Part shown: in pieces, positions 17,633-32,468 of the stretch | How the letters are laid out: every line of letters starts with the position of its first letter | How positions within the stretch are numbered: the first letter of the stretch is position 1 | NCBI RefSeq assembly: GCF_000224005.2 | Contig: NZ_CP007031.1 | Coordinates: forward strand, 3,191,001 to 3,255,000 | Length of the DNA: 64,000 bases | DNA from: Marichromatium purpuratum 984 | Lineage (GTDB): Bacteria > Pseudomonadota > Gammaproteobacteria > Chromatiales > Chromatiaceae | Direction: 5' to 3' | The notes under the pieces: model-generated | Databases searched by the model: none | The model's input: only the letters and a program-made list of their open reading frames with translations | What the model was told of the DNA's origin: nothing | Position numbers and translations under genes: made by a program

Positions 17633-20461
<2,829 letters not shown>

Positions 20462-20498
20462 CGAATTGACTGAGACCTGTGCCTAGGAAAATCGGGGA

Positions 20499-20504
20499 AT
20501 TGTA
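20499..20504 (-). promoter_or_regulatory. Candidate -10 element upstream of secA
   Basis: TACAAT on the minus strand lies about 38 bases ahead of the secA start. No good -35 hexamer sits at 16-18 bp, so only the -10 is supported. Confidence 0.35.
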
Positions 20505-20706
20505 CCGGATTTGCTTGACCGTTGCGGGACCACCGGGGGCGGAGCCCAGGGCTCCCGCGCGATCATCACCATCCAAGGACCACCTTGGCGCAGCATCGTT
20601 CGTCAAGAGCCGCCCTGAGGCCTTGGCGCTCAATGCTGATCGAGGAAGGAAGGAGCACGACACCATGGAGGCGCGCGATGCGCCCCGCTGAACCCGCAAG
20701 CGGCGC

Positions 20707-21615
20707 TCAACCGCCCGACTGATCGGCACCGGCGTCGGCCAGGGTGCGCTTGGGCGTCTTGCCAAGGTAGACCATGGGGTCAACGGCCTTACCGTCCTTG
20801 ATCACCTCGAAGTGCACGTGCGGACCGGTGGCGACGCCCGACGAGCCGACGGTGGCGATCTTCTGCCCCCGGCGCACCATCTGCCCGACCTCGACCAGAT
20901 TCTTGTTGTTATGGGCGTAGCGGGTCACCAGTCCGTCCATGTGACGAACATCGACCACCAAGCCATAGCCATTGCGTCGGCCGCTGAACTCGACCACGCC
21001 ATCGGCGGCTGCGGCGATCGGGGTGCCGCGCGGACTGGCGAAGTCGACACCACTGTGGAACAGCCGCACCTTGCGCGTCGGGTGGATCCGATAGCCGAAC
21101 TTGGAGGTGATATAGCCGGAGGCGACCGGCCAGTTGGTCGGCAGCGCCTGCGCCTTGAGCCCCTGCTCCATCACCACGCCCTCGATCACCCCGAGCTTGC
21201 GCTGGCGATCATCGATGAGACTGGCGACGCTGCCGAGTTCGCTAATCAATTCCTTGATGGTGTAGTCGCGCACCGGTCCCTCGGCGGGGCCACCCTGCGG
21301 CGGCGGTCGATCGAAGTCGAACTCCTCGGCGTCGAGCCCGGACATCTGCACCAGCCGTGCGCCGAGCGCATTGAGTCGCAGCAGTTCGGCCTGCATCTCC
21401 CCGAGACGGGCGGCGAGCGCGTTGATTTCATCGGTGGAGGGGGTGGCGGGAATCGAGAGAGTGGATGCGGCGGCAGGTGGCGGGGCGGGCGGTTCGATGC
21501 GGATGAGGGACTGACCGGCCAGGAATCCGATCCCGCCACCACCGAGCACGCAGGCCCCGAGGGCCAGCAGGATCACCTGGCCACGCGGGGCCTTGCTTCG
21601 ATCGAGATGATGCAT
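20707..21615 (-). CDS. M23 family metallopeptidase (LytM domain)
   Basis: The 302-residue protein has one N-terminal membrane segment (VILLALGACVLGGGGIGFLAG), a helical periplasmic part with two short heptad-like stretches at about 60-90 and 115-150, and a C-terminal LytM domain at about 175-290. Zinc ligands are visible as FHSGVDFA and GPHVHFEV, so the peptidase is probably active on peptidoglycan cross-links, or acts as a divisome-linked regulator. Genes of this family often lie next to secA and a DUF721 gene, as here. The gene is transcribed towards secA and diverges from the DUF721 gene. Confidence 0.88.
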   Translation of the reverse strand: MHHLDRSKAPRGQVILLALGACVLGGGGIGFLAGQSLIRIEPPAPPPAAASTLSIPATPSTDEINALAARLGEMQAELLRLNALGARLVQMSGLDAEEFDFDRPPPQGGPAEGPVRDYTIKELISELGSVASLIDDRQRKLGVIEGVVMEQGLKAQALPTNWPVASGYITSKFGYRIHPTRKVRLFHSGVDFASPRGTPIAAAADGVVEFSGRRNGYGLVVDVRHMDGLVTRYAHNNKNLVEVGQMVRRGQKIATVGSSGVATGPHVHFEVIKDGKAVDPMVYLGKTPKRTLADAGADQSGG

Positions 21616-21655
21616 CGCTTCTCTCTACGGTTAGGCTCACGCCCGAGGACGCGAG

Positions 21656-21661
21656 TTTATA
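21656..21661 (-). promoter_or_regulatory. Candidate -10 element for the M23 peptidase gene
   Basis: TATAAA on the minus strand is 40 bases before the start codon, in the divergent spacer 21616-21808. The -35 region (AGAATC at 17 bp) is a weak match. Nothing else was recognised in the spacer. Confidence 0.3.
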
Positions 21662-21808
21662 CTACGGTGACGTGATTTGATTCTGGCACTGCCGGCATGG
21701 CCCCATTCGCCACCTACCGGAAACGCCGAACGATTGGATAGGCGCCTTCATTGACATCATCGGGCGGCAGCACACGCCTCCTGCTCGACACACCGACAAC
21801 CCGCAGCG

Positions 21809-22270
21809 ATGCCCGACCGGCCCAAAACGATCCACGACCTGCTCTGGAACAACCCCATGGTGCGCGCCCGGCTCGCCCGGCGACAGCGCGAACTCGAACT
21901 ACTCGAGGCCGCTCGCCAGCGCGTCCCCGGCGGGCTGCAGCGTCACTGTATCGACGCCCACCTCGAGGACACCACGTTGGTGCTAGTGCTCGACTCGCCG
22001 GCGTGGGCGACTCGCGCGCGCTTCATCGCCCGCGATCTCGGCGCCGCGCTGGCCGCGCCCGATCTCACCGCGGTGCACATCCAGACCCGACCGCCACAGT
22101 CACCACGCCAGCACCCCACCAGCGCTCAGACCGGCACTCCGCGTCGACTCTCGGCGGCGACCGTCGAACACTTGCGCACCGCCGCCGAACACCTGGACGA
22201 CCCCGAACTCGCCGCCACCTTCAGACGACTCGCCGAGCGTCATGTCGAGGACGACACCTCGAACGACTGA
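21809..22270 (+). CDS. DUF721 (DciA-related) protein
   Basis: The 153-residue cytosolic protein has a DUF721 core: an N-terminal helix, then CIDAHLEDTTLVLVLDSPAWATRARF, which matches the beta strands and the central SPAWA-x-x-LR-like element of the family, followed by a longer C-terminal helical tail. DciA, the best known member, loads the replicative helicase in bacteria lacking DnaC. Whether this version does so is not shown by sequence; many gammaproteobacteria keep such a gene beside secA and an M23 peptidase. It diverges from the M23 gene and converges on lpxC. Confidence 0.75.
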   Translation: MPDRPKTIHDLLWNNPMVRARLARRQRELELLEAARQRVPGGLQRHCIDAHLEDTTLVLVLDSPAWATRARFIARDLGAALAAPDLTAVHIQTRPPQSPRQHPTSAQTGTPRRLSAATVEHLRTAAEHLDDPELAATFRRLAERHVEDDTSND

Positions 22271-22284
22271 GCGAGCACACGCAA

Positions 22285-22319
22285 GCGACCGGCCGCTGCC
22301 AGGGGCAGCGACCGGTCGT
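22285..22319. terminator. Strong hairpin between convergent DUF721 and lpxC genes
   Basis: Two 16-base arms (GCGACCGGCCGCTGCC and GGCAGCGACCGGTCGT) pair with one G-U and one mismatch around a 3-base loop. There is no clear T-tract on either side, so it may act as a bidirectional transcript end rather than a classic intrinsic terminator. Confidence 0.55.
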
Positions 22320-22382
22320 TGCGGCAATGGATTGACGAGGGCTGGGCGCGACCATCATCATCGCCCGGCCAGACCCGGCGGC

Positions 22383-23294
22383 TCAGATCGCGGCCACCGG
22401 CTGACCATAACCGATGGGGGCGCACTCACCGTCCTCGAAGCTGACCTCCTCCCAGGCGGCGGTGTCGGCAACCAGGGCACGGACCAGCATGTTGTTGAGT
22501 GCGTGCCCGGACTTGTGACCGCTGAAGGCGCCGACCAGAGAATGGCCGAGCAGGTACAGGTCACCGATGGCGTCGAGCATCTTGTGACGCACGAACTCGT
22601 CGTCGTAGCGCAGGCCTTCCTCGTTGAGCACCCGATACTCATCGACCACCACGGCATTGTCGAGGCTACCGCCGAGGGCGAGGTTCTGCTGGCGCAGCGC
22701 CTCGATCTCCTTGAGAAAGCCGAAGGTCCGGGCCCGGCTGACCTCGCGCACGAAGGAGTGGGTCGAGAGGTCGATGCTGGCGCGATTGACCCGAGCGTGG
22801 AAGGCCGGATGGTCGAAATCGATGGAAAAATCGACCCGGAAGCCGTGATAGGGCGTAAAGCGTGCGTACTTGTCGCCATCACGCACCTCGATCGGGCGCT
22901 TGATGCGGATGAAGCGCTTGGCCCTAGGCTGCTCCTCGACACCGGCAGACTGGATAAGGAACACGAAGGGCGCGGCGCTGCCGTCCATGATCGGCACTTC
23001 GGCGGCACCGAGATCGACATAGGCGTTGTCGATACCGAAGCCGGCGAAGGCGGCGAGCAGGTGCTCGACGGTGGAAACCCGCACGTCGTCGCGCACCAGG
23101 GTGGTGGAGAGCCGGGTGTCGCCGACGTTGAAGGGCGTGGCCTGGATCTCGACCGGGGTGTCGAGATCCACCCGCCGGAACACGATACCGGTATCCGGAG
23201 CGGCCGGGCGCAGGGTGAGCGCGACCTTCTCACCGGTGTGAAGCCCCACGCCGGTGGTCTGGATCACGGTCTTCAAGGTGCGTTGCTTGATCAT
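22383..23294 (-). CDS. lpxC: UDP-3-O-acyl-N-acetylglucosamine deacetylase LpxC
   Basis: The 303-residue enzyme is collinear with E. coli LpxC (305). The zinc-binding histidine motifs are visible as STVEHLLAA and [13 protein letters not shown], and the signatures [10 protein letters not shown] and [11 protein letters not shown] are present. LpxC performs the committed step of lipid A synthesis, removing the N-acetyl group from UDP-3-O-acyl-GlcNAc. It lies downstream of ftsZ, the usual end of the dcw cluster, with its own promoter in the 252-base gap. Confidence 0.97.
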   Translation of the reverse strand: MIKQRTLKTVIQTTGVGLHTGEKVALTLRPAAPDTGIVFRRVDLDTPVEIQATPFNVGDTRLSTTLVRDDVRVSTVEHLLAAFAGFGIDNAYVDLGAAEVPIMDGSAAPFVFLIQSAGVEEQPRAKRFIRIKRPIEVRDGDKYARFTPYHGFRVDFSIDFDHPAFHARVNRASIDLSTHSFVREVSRARTFGFLKEIEALRQQNLALGGSLDNAVVVDEYRVLNEEGLRYDDEFVRHKMLDAIGDLYLLGHSLVGAFSGHKSGHALNNMLVRALVADTAAWEEVSFEDGECAPIGYGQPVAAI

Positions 23295-23450
23295 CGCCCG
23301 GGTTACCCCTCGCTATCCACGGCGGCCGACGGCGATCCCTGCCGGTTGCCGGTCGAGTCCAGCGCGGGACCGGCTCAACCGGCCCCACGCCGCTCATCCT
23401 GTGCTCGATTCATGTGCACGCGCGTCATCACGACGGGTGCGGTTTCGGAT

Positions 23451-23479
23451 AGCTTAGGGTTTTCCCGAAGATTTATCAA
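23451..23479 (-). promoter_or_regulatory. Sigma70-type promoter for lpxC
   Basis: On the minus strand TTGATA (23474-23479) is followed after exactly 17 bases by TAAGCT (23451-23456), about 155 bases before the lpxC start. The surroundings are relatively AT-rich for this genome. An independent promoter between ftsZ and lpxC is also known in E. coli. Confidence 0.55.
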
Positions 23480-23546
23480 GTTTCGCACGCAACAAGACAC
23501 GACGCCCCTGTTTTCAAACGTCTTTCAGATACAGGGAAACCCCTGA

Positions 23547-24713
23547 TCAATCAGCCTGACGACGCAAGAAGGCGGGGATGTCGAGATAATCCAGGTCGCT
23601 CTCCCCGACCGACTCGGACGCCGCCTGAGCACCCGCCTTGCGCGCAACCGCCGGACGGCGATCGAGTTCGCGATAGTCGGGCGCGCTCTCACCCCCGTCA
23701 CCGCTGACCAGACGCATCGCCGGCTCCTGCAGCCCGGGACGGCGGACCTTGACGCGATTACCGCCGAGCCCGGTGGCGACCACGGTCACTCGCAGCTCGT
23801 CCTCAAGTTCGGGGTCGACCACGGTCCCGACCACCACGGTGGCCTCGTCGTCGGCGAACTCGCGCACCGTGCTGCCGACCTCGTCGAACTCACCGATGGT
23901 GAGGCTCATCCCCGCGGTGATGTTGACCAGGATGCCCTTGGCGCCGGCGAGATCGATGTCCTCGAGCAGCGGGCTGCGGATCGCCGCCTCGGCTGCCTCG
24001 CGGGCACGATTCTCGCCCTGGGCCGCACCGGTCCCCATCATCGCCACGCCCATCGTCGACATCACCGTCTTGACATCGGCGAAGTCGACGTTGATCAGTC
24101 CCGGGCGGGTGATCAGCTCGGCGATGCCCTGAGTGGCGTTGAGCAGCACGTCGTTGGCCGCGCGGAAGGCGTCGAGCAGGCTCATCTCCTTGCCGAGCAC
24201 CGCCAGCAGCTTCTCGTTGGGAATGGTGATCAGCGAATCGACGTTGGTGGCCAACTCGGCGATCCCCTCCTCGGCCACGCGGCTGCGCTTGACGCCCTCG
24301 AAGGGGAAGGGCTTGGTGACCACGGCGACGGTGAGGATCCCCAGCTCCTTGGCGACCTGGGCGACCACCGGCGCGGCGCCGGTACCGGTACCACCGCCCA
24401 TGCCCGCGGTGATGAAGACCATGTCGGCGCCCTCGAGCGCATCCTGGATGCGATCGCGATCCTCCATCGCGGCACTCTGTCCGACCTCGGGGTCGGCGCC
24501 CGCGCCCAGTCCCTTGGTGATACCGGCGCCGAGCTGCAGGATGGTCTTGACGTTGGAGTTCTTCAGCGCCTGAGCATCGGTGTTGGCGCAGATGAAGTCG
24601 ACCCCCTCGATGGTCGAGGCGACCATGTGGTTGACCGCGTTGCCGCCACCGCCACCGACGCCGATAACCTTGATGACCGCGTTCTGGCTATGGGTGTCCA
24701 TCAGTTCGAACAT
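23547..24713 (-). CDS. ftsZ: Cell division GTPase FtsZ
   Basis: The 388-residue tubulin homologue has the G-box [14 protein letters not shown], the N-terminal [14 protein letters not shown], the T7 synergy loop [11 protein letters not shown], and the conserved C-terminal peptide [14 protein letters not shown] that binds FtsA and ZipA. FtsZ polymerises into the division ring. The ATG at 24713 is preceded by a good ribosome site (GAGAGGAGA), which decides the start over the longer frame. It follows ftsA after a 213-base gap that holds no gene. Confidence 0.98.
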   Translation of the reverse strand: MFELMDTHSQNAVIKVIGVGGGGGNAVNHMVASTIEGVDFICANTDAQALKNSNVKTILQLGAGITKGLGAGADPEVGQSAAMEDRDRIQDALEGADMVFITAGMGGGTGTGAAPVVAQVAKELGILTVAVVTKPFPFEGVKRSRVAEEGIAELATNVDSLITIPNEKLLAVLGKEMSLLDAFRAANDVLLNATQGIAELITRPGLINVDFADVKTVMSTMGVAMMGTGAAQGENRAREAAEAAIRSPLLEDIDLAGAKGILVNITAGMSLTIGEFDEVGSTVREFADDEATVVVGTVVDPELEDELRVTVVATGLGGNRVKVRRPGLQEPAMRLVSGDGGESAPDYRELDRRPAVARKAGAQAASESVGESDLDYLDIPAFLRRQAD

Positions 24714-24926
24714 GTGAAATCTCCTCTCTTGTTGCAGTGCGCAAAAACCTGAAACCTCGTCGGCGCCGCGCTCCAGGCGACACCGCCCCCCGACATCCCC
24801 GACGTCCTCTGGACACCGGGGCCTCTGAGACCGCAGGCCGCGGTCCATCCTGACTACGGCATCGCTCGCGACACCGCCCTGCCGACACCACCGCCCCGGA
24901 ACGACCGGAGCAGCGGCACCGTCCCT
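24714..24926 (-). other. ftsA-ftsZ spacer
   Basis: This 213-base spacer has only the FtsZ ribosome site and a GC-rich stretch. I see no gene; a promoter for ftsZ is likely by analogy but none could be pinned down. Confidence 0.4.
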
Positions 24927-26162
<1,236 letters not shown>

Positions 26163-26168
26163 CCGGTT

Positions 26169-26969
26169 CTATCCTCGATTGTCGGGCCACTCCGGGCGAC
26201 CCGAGTTCGCGCGGACCTGCGCCTGTCTCTCATCCGCCCAGCGCACGGCGAACCCGTTGCTGTAGCGCAGATCCACGACCAACAATTGTCCAACCGCCTC
26301 GAGCTGCGGGGCGTTGGCGATGAAGCGGGCGAGACGCTCCTCGACCTGCTCGGACCCGAGCCGCAGCTCGGTACCCATCACCAGCTCGATGCGCCAATCG
26401 CCGCGCGGATCGACCGCCAGGGTCTGGATCAGATGGCCGACCAGCATCAGTCGGTCGCGCCAGTCCTGATAGCGACTCGCCAGCTCGGCGGCGCGCGCCT
26501 CCTCGCCCACGAGCACCGGCAATCCCGCCGGCAGGGTCGCGGCGCGCGGTCGGAACACCACCCCCTCGGCGGTCACCAGACCATCGTCGTTCCAGCGCGC
26601 GATCGGCCGATGCTCCTCGACCAGCACCAGCAGCCGATCGGGCCACACCCGACGCAGACTGGCATGACCGACCCAGGCCAGCGACTCGGCCGCGCGCTTG
26701 AGTTCGACCAGGTTGGCGGTCAGGATGCCGCCATCGAGTCGCTCGGTCAGGGTCTGGCTGAGCAACGCCGAGGAGTGATGATGCAGCTCGCCCTCGACCT
26801 CGATCACCCGCACCGGCAACAACCCCGGCTCCTCCTGGATAAACCGCCAAGCCCCGAGCGGCATCGCCAGCAGCAGCACCACCCCGAGCAGCCCGCGCCA
26901 ACGCGAGCGCCCCAGCCGCTGCAACAGCGGACGCTTCCTGGTAGCCCCGCGACGGCGTCGTTCAGCCAC
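26169..26969 (-). CDS. ftsQ: Cell division protein FtsQ
   Basis: The 266-residue bitopic membrane protein has a basic cytoplasmic tail, one membrane helix at about residues 27-43 ([17 protein letters not shown]), a POTRA domain starting at [14 protein letters not shown], and a beta domain ending in [15 protein letters not shown]. FtsQ links early and late divisome assembly with FtsB and FtsL. It overlaps ddl by 8 bases. Confidence 0.95.
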   Translation of the reverse strand: MAERRRRGATRKRPLLQRLGRSRWRGLLGVVLLLAMPLGAWRFIQEEPGLLPVRVIEVEGELHHHSSALLSQTLTERLDGGILTANLVELKRAAESLAWVGHASLRRVWPDRLLVLVEEHRPIARWNDDGLVTAEGVVFRPRAATLPAGLPVLVGEEARAAELASRYQDWRDRLMLVGHLIQTLAVDPRGDWRIELVMGTELRLGSEQVEERLARFIANAPQLEAVGQLLVVDLRYSNGFAVRWADERQAQVRANSGRPEWPDNRG

Positions 26970-27897
26970 GGTCGAAACTCGTCTCCAGGATGCGCCACAC
27001 CAGCCGATCGAAGTCCATCCCCGCCGCCCGCGCCGCCATCGGCACCAGGCTGTGATCGGTCATCCCCGGCACCGTGTTGATCTCCAGCAGGAAGGGGTCG
27101 CCAGCGGCGTCGAGCATCAGGTCGACCCGCCCCCAGCCGCTCGCCCCGGCCTGCTCGAAGGCGTCGAGCGCGAGCGACTGCAGCGCGTGCTCGCGCGCCG
27201 GCTCCAGTCCGCTGGGGCAGAAGTAGCGGGTGGTGTCGGCGCTGTACTTGGCCTCGTAGTCGTAGAAGACGTTGGGCGTCTCCAGCCGGATCAGCGGCAG
27301 CGCCTCCTCGCCGAGGATGGCGCAGGTGTACTCCGCGCCCGCGATCCAGCGCTCGGCGAGCACCAGGGCATCGAAGGCACTCGCCGCACGCCAGGCGGCG
27401 GCGAGCCCGGCGACGTCCTCGACCTTGGCCATGCCGATGCTCGAGCCCTCGTGCACCGGCTTGACCATCAACGGGAAACCGAGCGCCGCGGCCGTCGGCA
27501 GGTCGTCCTCGTCGCGCAGCAGCACGGCGTCTGCGGTGGGCAGACCGCCCCCCGACCACAGCAGCTTGCAGCGATGCTTGTCCATGCCCAGCGCCGAGCC
27601 GAGCACCCCGGAGCCGGTGTAGGGCATGCCGATACGCTCGAGCGCCCCCTGGATCTGGCCGTCCTCGCCGCCGCGTCCGTGGAGCACCACGAAGGCGCGC
27701 TCGAAGCCGCCGACCCGCAAGCGCTCGAGCACGTCGGCGCCGGGGTCGATCGGCTCGGCGTCGACACCCTGACGGCGCAGCGCCTCGAGCACCGCACGCC
27801 CGCTCCTCAGCGAGATCTCGCGCTCGGCCGCCTCGCCACCGAGCAACACCGCAACCCGGCCGAACCCGGCCGCGTCCTGAACCCGATGCCTGGTCAT
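26962..27897 (-). CDS. ddl: D-alanine--D-alanine ligase
   Basis: The 311-residue ATP-grasp enzyme shows [43 protein letters not shown] and the metal-binding EINTVPGMT. It joins two D-Ala molecules for the pentapeptide stem. The ATG at 27897 overlaps the end of murB by 4 bases (ATGA), so a coupled start is favoured over earlier in-frame codons. It corresponds to DdlB of dcw clusters. Confidence 0.96.
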   Translation of the reverse strand: MTRHRVQDAAGFGRVAVLLGGEAAEREISLRSGRAVLEALRRQGVDAEPIDPGADVLERLRVGGFERAFVVLHGRGGEDGQIQGALERIGMPYTGSGVLGSALGMDKHRCKLLWSGGGLPTADAVLLRDEDDLPTAAALGFPLMVKPVHEGSSIGMAKVEDVAGLAAAWRAASAFDALVLAERWIAGAEYTCAILGEEALPLIRLETPNVFYDYEAKYSADTTRYFCPSGLEPAREHALQSLALDAFEQAGASGWGRVDLMLDAAGDPFLLEINTVPGMTDHSLVPMAARAAGMDFDRLVWRILETSFDRG

Positions 27898-28790
27898 GAC
27901 TCCCCCCCGACGAGCCGCCGCACCTCGGGCATCAACCGCACCCCGCTGGCGCGTTCGACCGTGGTCTGCACCAGCGCGATCAGCTCGACGATGTCCCGGG
28001 CGGTGGCATCGCCCGTGTTGATGATGAAGTTGGCGTGACGCTCGGAGACCTGGGCGCCGCCGAGTCGTCGCCCCTTGAGCCCGTTGGCCTCGATCAGTCG
28101 CGCGGCATGGTCCCCCGGCGGATTGCGGAACACCGAGCCGCAACTGGGCTGACCGATCGGTTGGGTGGCGGCGCGGCGATCGAGCAGCGCGCGAATCCGC
28201 GCCATCGCCGCGGCGCCGTCGCCGGGCTCGAGCACCAGGTCGGCGCCGACGAACCACTCGCCCGCCGGCCCGCGCACCTCGCGATAACCCGGGGTGAAGT
28301 CGCTCACCGGGCGCTCGCGGACCCTCCCCCGGCGATCGATGGTGCGCACCCGCGCGACCCACGGCCAGGTCTCGCCGCCCCAGGCCCCGGCGTTCATCGT
28401 CAGGGCGCCGCCGAGGGTGCCGGGGATGCCGGCGAGGAACTCGACCCCGACTAGGTCGGCGCGCGCGGCGACGCGGGCGAGCTTGGCGCAGGTGACCCCG
28501 GCGCCGACCCGCAGGCCGTGCTCGCCGTGACGCTCGAGCCCGTCGAGACAGCCCAGGGTGTGGATCACGGTGCCGGGAAACCCGGCGTCGTCGATCAGCA
28601 CATTGCTCCCCAGTCCCAGCCACAACAGCGGCTCGCCGGGGTCGAGCGCAGCGAGGAAGGCGGCGAGATCGTCGAGATCGGCCGGGCGATAGAGCCTTCG
28701 TGCCGGACCACCGACCCGCCAGCTGGTGTAACGGGCCAGCGGCTCGTGTTCGAGCAGGGTGCCGCGCCGGGGTGTCGTCGTCTCGCTCAT
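27894..28790 (-). CDS. murB: UDP-N-acetylmuramate dehydrogenase MurB
   Basis: The 298-residue flavoenzyme has the FAD-binding segments [11 protein letters not shown] and [20 protein letters not shown], and the catalytic segment [12 protein letters not shown], where Ser donates a proton. The shortened loop there places it with the type IIa/IIb short forms rather than the E. coli type. MurB reduces UDP-GlcNAc-enolpyruvate to UDP-MurNAc. It starts with ATG 28790, overlapping the murC stop by 4 bases. Confidence 0.95.
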   Translation of the reverse strand: MSETTTPRRGTLLEHEPLARYTSWRVGGPARRLYRPADLDDLAAFLAALDPGEPLLWLGLGSNVLIDDAGFPGTVIHTLGCLDGLERHGEHGLRVGAGVTCAKLARVAARADLVGVEFLAGIPGTLGGALTMNAGAWGGETWPWVARVRTIDRRGRVRERPVSDFTPGYREVRGPAGEWFVGADLVLEPGDGAAAMARIRALLDRRAATQPIGQPSCGSVFRNPPGDHAARLIEANGLKGRRLGGAQVSERHANFIINTGDATARDIVELIALVQTTVERASGVRLMPEVRRLVGGES

Positions 28791-30214
28791 CGGCCCTGCT
28801 CCAACAGCTGCGGCAATCGCGCGGCCAGCCGACCGATGTCGCCGGCACCGGCCACCAGCACGATATCGCCGTCCTCGAGCAGGTTGGGCAGCAGCTCGGA
28901 AACCGCATCCGGACCTTCGACGAACACCGGATCGCACTCGCCCCGGGTGCGGATGGCGCGACTCAGGGCACGCCCGTCGGCGCCGGGGATCGGCTGCTCA
29001 CCGGCCGGATAGACCTCGCAGAGCACCAGGGCGTCGACCCCCGAGAGCACTGCGACGAAATCGTCGAATTGCTCCTGGGTGCGCGAATAGCGATGCGGCT
29101 GAAACACCAGCACCAGCCGCCGCCCCGGCCAGCCCGCGCGCGCCGCCTCCAGGGTCGCGGCGAGTTCGCGCGGGTGATGGCCATAGTCGTCGACCACCAG
29201 CAGATCGCGCCCCCAGGCGTCGCGCAGTTCGTGAGAGACGAAGCGCCGCCCCACCCCCTCGAAGCGCGACAAGGCGCGCGCCACCGCCTGCTCCTCGACG
29301 CCGAGTTCGAGCGCCACGGTGATCGCCGCCAGGGCGTTGAGCACATTGTGCCGACCGGGCAGGTTGAGGGTCAGCTCGAGCGGCCCGTCGAGCGCGTCGC
29401 TCTCGACGCGGAAGCTGGTGCGCATGCCGCACTGGCGCAGCGCGCTGGCACGCACATCGGCCTCGGGGTGGGTACCGTAGGTGCGCACCGGGCGGGGGAT
29501 GGTCGAGACCAGCTCGCGCACCACCGGATCGTCGATACAGAGCACCGCCAACCCGTAGAAGGGCAGGTGATGGAGGAACTCGACGAAGGTGCTGCGCAGC
29601 CGCGAGAAGTCGTTACCGTAGGTGTGCATGTGATCGGCGTCGATATTGGTGACGATCGACACCATCGGCTGCAGATACAGGAAGGATGCGTCACTCTCGT
29701 CGGCCTCGGCCACCAGGTACTTGGTGGTGCCGAGCTTGGCGTTGGCCCCGGCGCTGTTGAGCCGCCCGCCGATGACGAAGGTCGGGTCGAGCCCGCCCTC
29801 GGCGAGGATGCTCGCCACCAGGCTGGTGGTGGTGGTCTTGCCGTGGGTACCGGCCACCGCCACGCCGTAGTAGAAGCGCATCAGCTCGGCGAGCATCTCG
29901 GCACGGCGCACGATCGGGATGCGCGCGGCACGCGCGGCGCGGATCTCGGGGTTGTCCTCGTCGATCGCCGTCGAGACCACCACCGCGTCGACGTCGGCGA
30001 CCTGCTCAGCGCGATGGCCGACATGGATCTCGACGCCGAGCCCGGCGAGCCGGCGGGTGACCTCGCTCTCGCGCAGGTCCGAGCCGCTGACCTCGTAGCC
30101 GAGGTTGGCCATCAGCTCGGCGATCCCGCTCATCCCCGCGCCACCGATACCGATGAAGTGCAGACGCCGGACCCGCCCCATGTTAGCGGCGGTATGTTGC
30201 AGATGTGCGTTCAT
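28787..30214 (-). CDS. murC: UDP-N-acetylmuramate--L-alanine ligase MurC
   Basis: The 475-residue Mur ligase shows the N-terminal [15 protein letters not shown], the ATP loop [22 protein letters not shown], and the C-terminal DDYGHHPRE. It adds the first amino acid, L-alanine, to UDP-MurNAc. The start ATG at 30214 overlaps the murG stop by 4 bases. Confidence 0.97.
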   Translation of the reverse strand: MNAHLQHTAANMGRVRRLHFIGIGGAGMSGIAELMANLGYEVSGSDLRESEVTRRLAGLGVEIHVGHRAEQVADVDAVVVSTAIDEDNPEIRAARAARIPIVRRAEMLAELMRFYYGVAVAGTHGKTTTTSLVASILAEGGLDPTFVIGGRLNSAGANAKLGTTKYLVAEADESDASFLYLQPMVSIVTNIDADHMHTYGNDFSRLRSTFVEFLHHLPFYGLAVLCIDDPVVRELVSTIPRPVRTYGTHPEADVRASALRQCGMRTSFRVESDALDGPLELTLNLPGRHNVLNALAAITVALELGVEEQAVARALSRFEGVGRRFVSHELRDAWGRDLLVVDDYGHHPRELAATLEAARAGWPGRRLVLVFQPHRYSRTQEQFDDFVAVLSGVDALVLCEVYPAGEQPIPGADGRALSRAIRTRGECDPVFVEGPDAVSELLPNLLEDGDIVLVAGAGDIGRLAARLPQLLEQGR

Positions 30215-31287
30215 CGACCGACCTCCTCGAGACAGTGCGCGGCAATCCGCGCCGCCGCCTCCGGCCGGGCGCGATCCCGCGCCGCCTCGGCCATCGCCAG
30301 CAGCGCGGCGCGATCGCCGAGCAGCTCGGCGAGCAACGCGCCGAGACGCTCGACGGTGAGCGCGGTCTGCGGCAACAAGCGCGCCGCGCCGACCTCGACC
30401 AGATAACCGGCATTGGCCTGCTGGTGATCGTCGACGGCGTGCGGATAGGGCACCAGCACCGCGCCCACGCCGGCGGCGGCCAGCTCCGAGACGGTCAGCG
30501 CGCCGGCGCGACAGACCACCAGATCGGCCCAGGCATAGGCTGCGGCCATGTCGTCGATGAAGGGCACCACCTCGGCCTCGACACCGGCCTCGCGATAGGC
30601 CGCGCGCGCCTCCTCCAGGGTGCGTGCACCGGCCTGATGGCGAACCAGCGGGCGTGCCTCGGGATCAAGCCGGGCGAGCGCCGGGGCCAGCGCGCGATTG
30701 AGCGCGAGCGCGCCGAGCGAGCCACCGAGCACCAGCAGCCGCGCCACGCCGTCACGCTCGCGCCAGCGCTCGGCCGGGGCCGGCAACGCGGCGATCTCGG
30801 CGCGCACCGGATTGCCGCTGACCTCGGCGCGACCGGGGGCGAAGCTCCCCGGGAAGCCCTCGAAGACCCGGCGCGCGATCCGCGACAACCACTGATTGGT
30901 CAGCCCCGGCACCCGGTTCTGCTCCTGCACCACCAACGGGATGCCGAGCACGCGCGCCATCAGCCCGCCGGGACCGGAGACGAAGCCGCCCATGCCGACG
31001 ACCAGCGCCGGACGACGGCGGCGCAGGATGCGCGCGGCCTGCCACGAGGCACGCGCCAGCCGCCAGGGGGCGAGCAGACGCGAGCGCCAGCCCTTGCCAC
31101 GCACCCCCTCGATACCGAGCCACTCGATCTCGAAGCCGTGCGCGGGCACCAGTCGCGACTCCATGCCGCGCCGAGTGCCGATCCAGAACACCCGCGCGCC
31201 CTCGGCGCGCAGCCGCTCGGCCACCGCCAGCGCGGGAAACACGTGTCCACCGGTACCGCCGGCCATGACGCCTATGCACGGACCCAT
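30211..31287 (-). CDS. murG: UDP-GlcNAc:lipid I transferase MurG
   Basis: The 358-residue glycosyltransferase has the MurG G-loop [40 protein letters not shown], and the donor-binding [14 protein letters not shown]. It makes lipid II from lipid I on the cytoplasmic face. ATG 31287 lies 16 bases inside the end of ftsW, the usual overlap. Confidence 0.97.
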   Translation of the reverse strand: MGPCIGVMAGGTGGHVFPALAVAERLRAEGARVFWIGTRRGMESRLVPAHGFEIEWLGIEGVRGKGWRSRLLAPWRLARASWQAARILRRRRPALVVGMGGFVSGPGGLMARVLGIPLVVQEQNRVPGLTNQWLSRIARRVFEGFPGSFAPGRAEVSGNPVRAEIAALPAPAERWRERDGVARLLVLGGSLGALALNRALAPALARLDPEARPLVRHQAGARTLEEARAAYREAGVEAEVVPFIDDMAAAYAWADLVVCRAGALTVSELAAAGVGAVLVPYPHAVDDHQQANAGYLVEVGAARLLPQTALTVERLGALLAELLGDRAALLAMAEAARDRARPEAAARIAAHCLEEVGR

Positions 31288-32468
31288 TTCAACCCCCGTC
31301 TTGGTCCCGCCTCGGACTGCGCCTGACGCACCGTGGCATCGATGCGCAGCAACAGCCCCATCGCCATGCAGGCGACGATCAGACTGTTGCTGCCGTAACT
31401 GAGAAACGGCAGGGTCAACCCCTTGGTCGGGAGCAGCCCCACATTGACCCCGATGTTGACGAACGCCTGCATCCCGACCCACAACCCGATGCCCTGCGCG
31501 GCATGAGCGGCAAAGGCCTTGCCCAGCGCCTGGGCGCGGGCGCCGATGGCAAAGGCGCGCCAGGTGACGAAGACGAAGGCGGCCACCAGCAGCAGGGTCC
31601 CGAGCAGACCGAACTCCTCGCCGATCACCGAGGCAAGGAAGTCGGTGTGCGCCTCGGGCAGGAAGAACTGCTTCTGGATACCGTTGCCGAGCCCGACCCC
31701 CAGCCACTCGCCGCGACCGAAGGCGATCAACGCCTGGCTGAGCTGATACCCGCTGTTGAAGGGGTCGTCGAAGGGATCGAGGAAAGAGGTGACACGCTGC
31801 ATCCGGTAGGGCGAGAAGAGCACCAGGGCCACCAGTGCGACGCCGACCACCGCGATCAGCAGCACGAAGGGCAGCACGCTCACCCCGCCGAGGAAGAGCA
31901 TCCCCATCACCGTGACAAGCATCACCGCGGTGGTGCCGAAGTCCGGCTGCATCAGGGTCAGGGCACCGACCGCGCCGACCAGCACCATCGGGCGGATGAA
32001 GCCCGAGAGCCGATTGGCGACGGCATCGGCATGACGCACCAGATAGCCGGCGACATAGACCACCGCGAACAGTTTCATGAACTCGGAGGGCTGGAGATTG
32101 AAGGGACCGAGCGGGATCCAGCGCGTCGCGCCATTGACCGAATGACCGATTCCCGGGACCAGCACCAGCGCCAGCAAGGCCATGCCGCCCAGGAACATCC
32201 AGATCCCGTTGCGCTCCCACCACGACAGCGACAGACGATAGGCCACCACCCCGCCGATCAGCCCGAGCAGCAGCGCGATACTATGACGGATCACGAAATA
32301 GAAGGGCGTGCCGCAGCAACTCTCGGCGATCGACATCGACGCCGAGGCGACCATCACCAGTCCGAAGCCGAGCAGCGCGAGCACGCAGATCAGCAGCGCG
32401 TGGTCGAACGCGGGCAGTCGCTCGCGGCGACGACGCAGGTTGCGCACCGGACGGGCGGCGGCGCTCAT
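31272..32468 (-). CDS. ftsW: Lipid II polymerase FtsW (SEDS family)
   Basis: The 398-residue polytopic protein shows about ten membrane segments and the SEDS signatures NGATRWIPLG, QPDFGTTAVM and LPTKGLTLPFLSYGSN. FtsW polymerises septal glycan strands together with FtsI, whose gene lies upstream in the same cluster. It overlaps murD by 4 bases. Confidence 0.97.
   Translation of the reverse strand: MSAAARPVRNLRRRRERLPAFDHALLICVLALLGFGLVMVASASMSIAESCCGTPFYFVIRHSIALLLGLIGGVVAYRLSLSWWERNGIWMFLGGMALLALVLVPGIGHSVNGATRWIPLGPFNLQPSEFMKLFAVVYVAGYLVRHADAVANRLSGFIRPMVLVGAVGALTLMQPDFGTTAVMLVTVMGMLFLGGVSVLPFVLLIAVVGVALVALVLFSPYRMQRVTSFLDPFDDPFNSGYQLSQALIAFGRGEWLGVGLGNGIQKQFFLPEAHTDFLASVIGEEFGLLGTLLLVAAFVFVTWRAFAIGARAQALGKAFAAHAAQGIGLWVGMQAFVNIGVNVGLLPTKGLTLPFLSYGSNSLIVACMAMGLLLRIDATVRQAQSEAGPRRGLKWVRA

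Noticed and set aside
20479-20691. Short plus-strand frame upstream of secA, considered as a secM analogue
   Set aside because: It is on the opposite strand from secA and has no signal peptide or arrest motif.
22242-23546. A 434-codon plus-strand frame
   Set aside because: It is opposite lpxC and has no family features.
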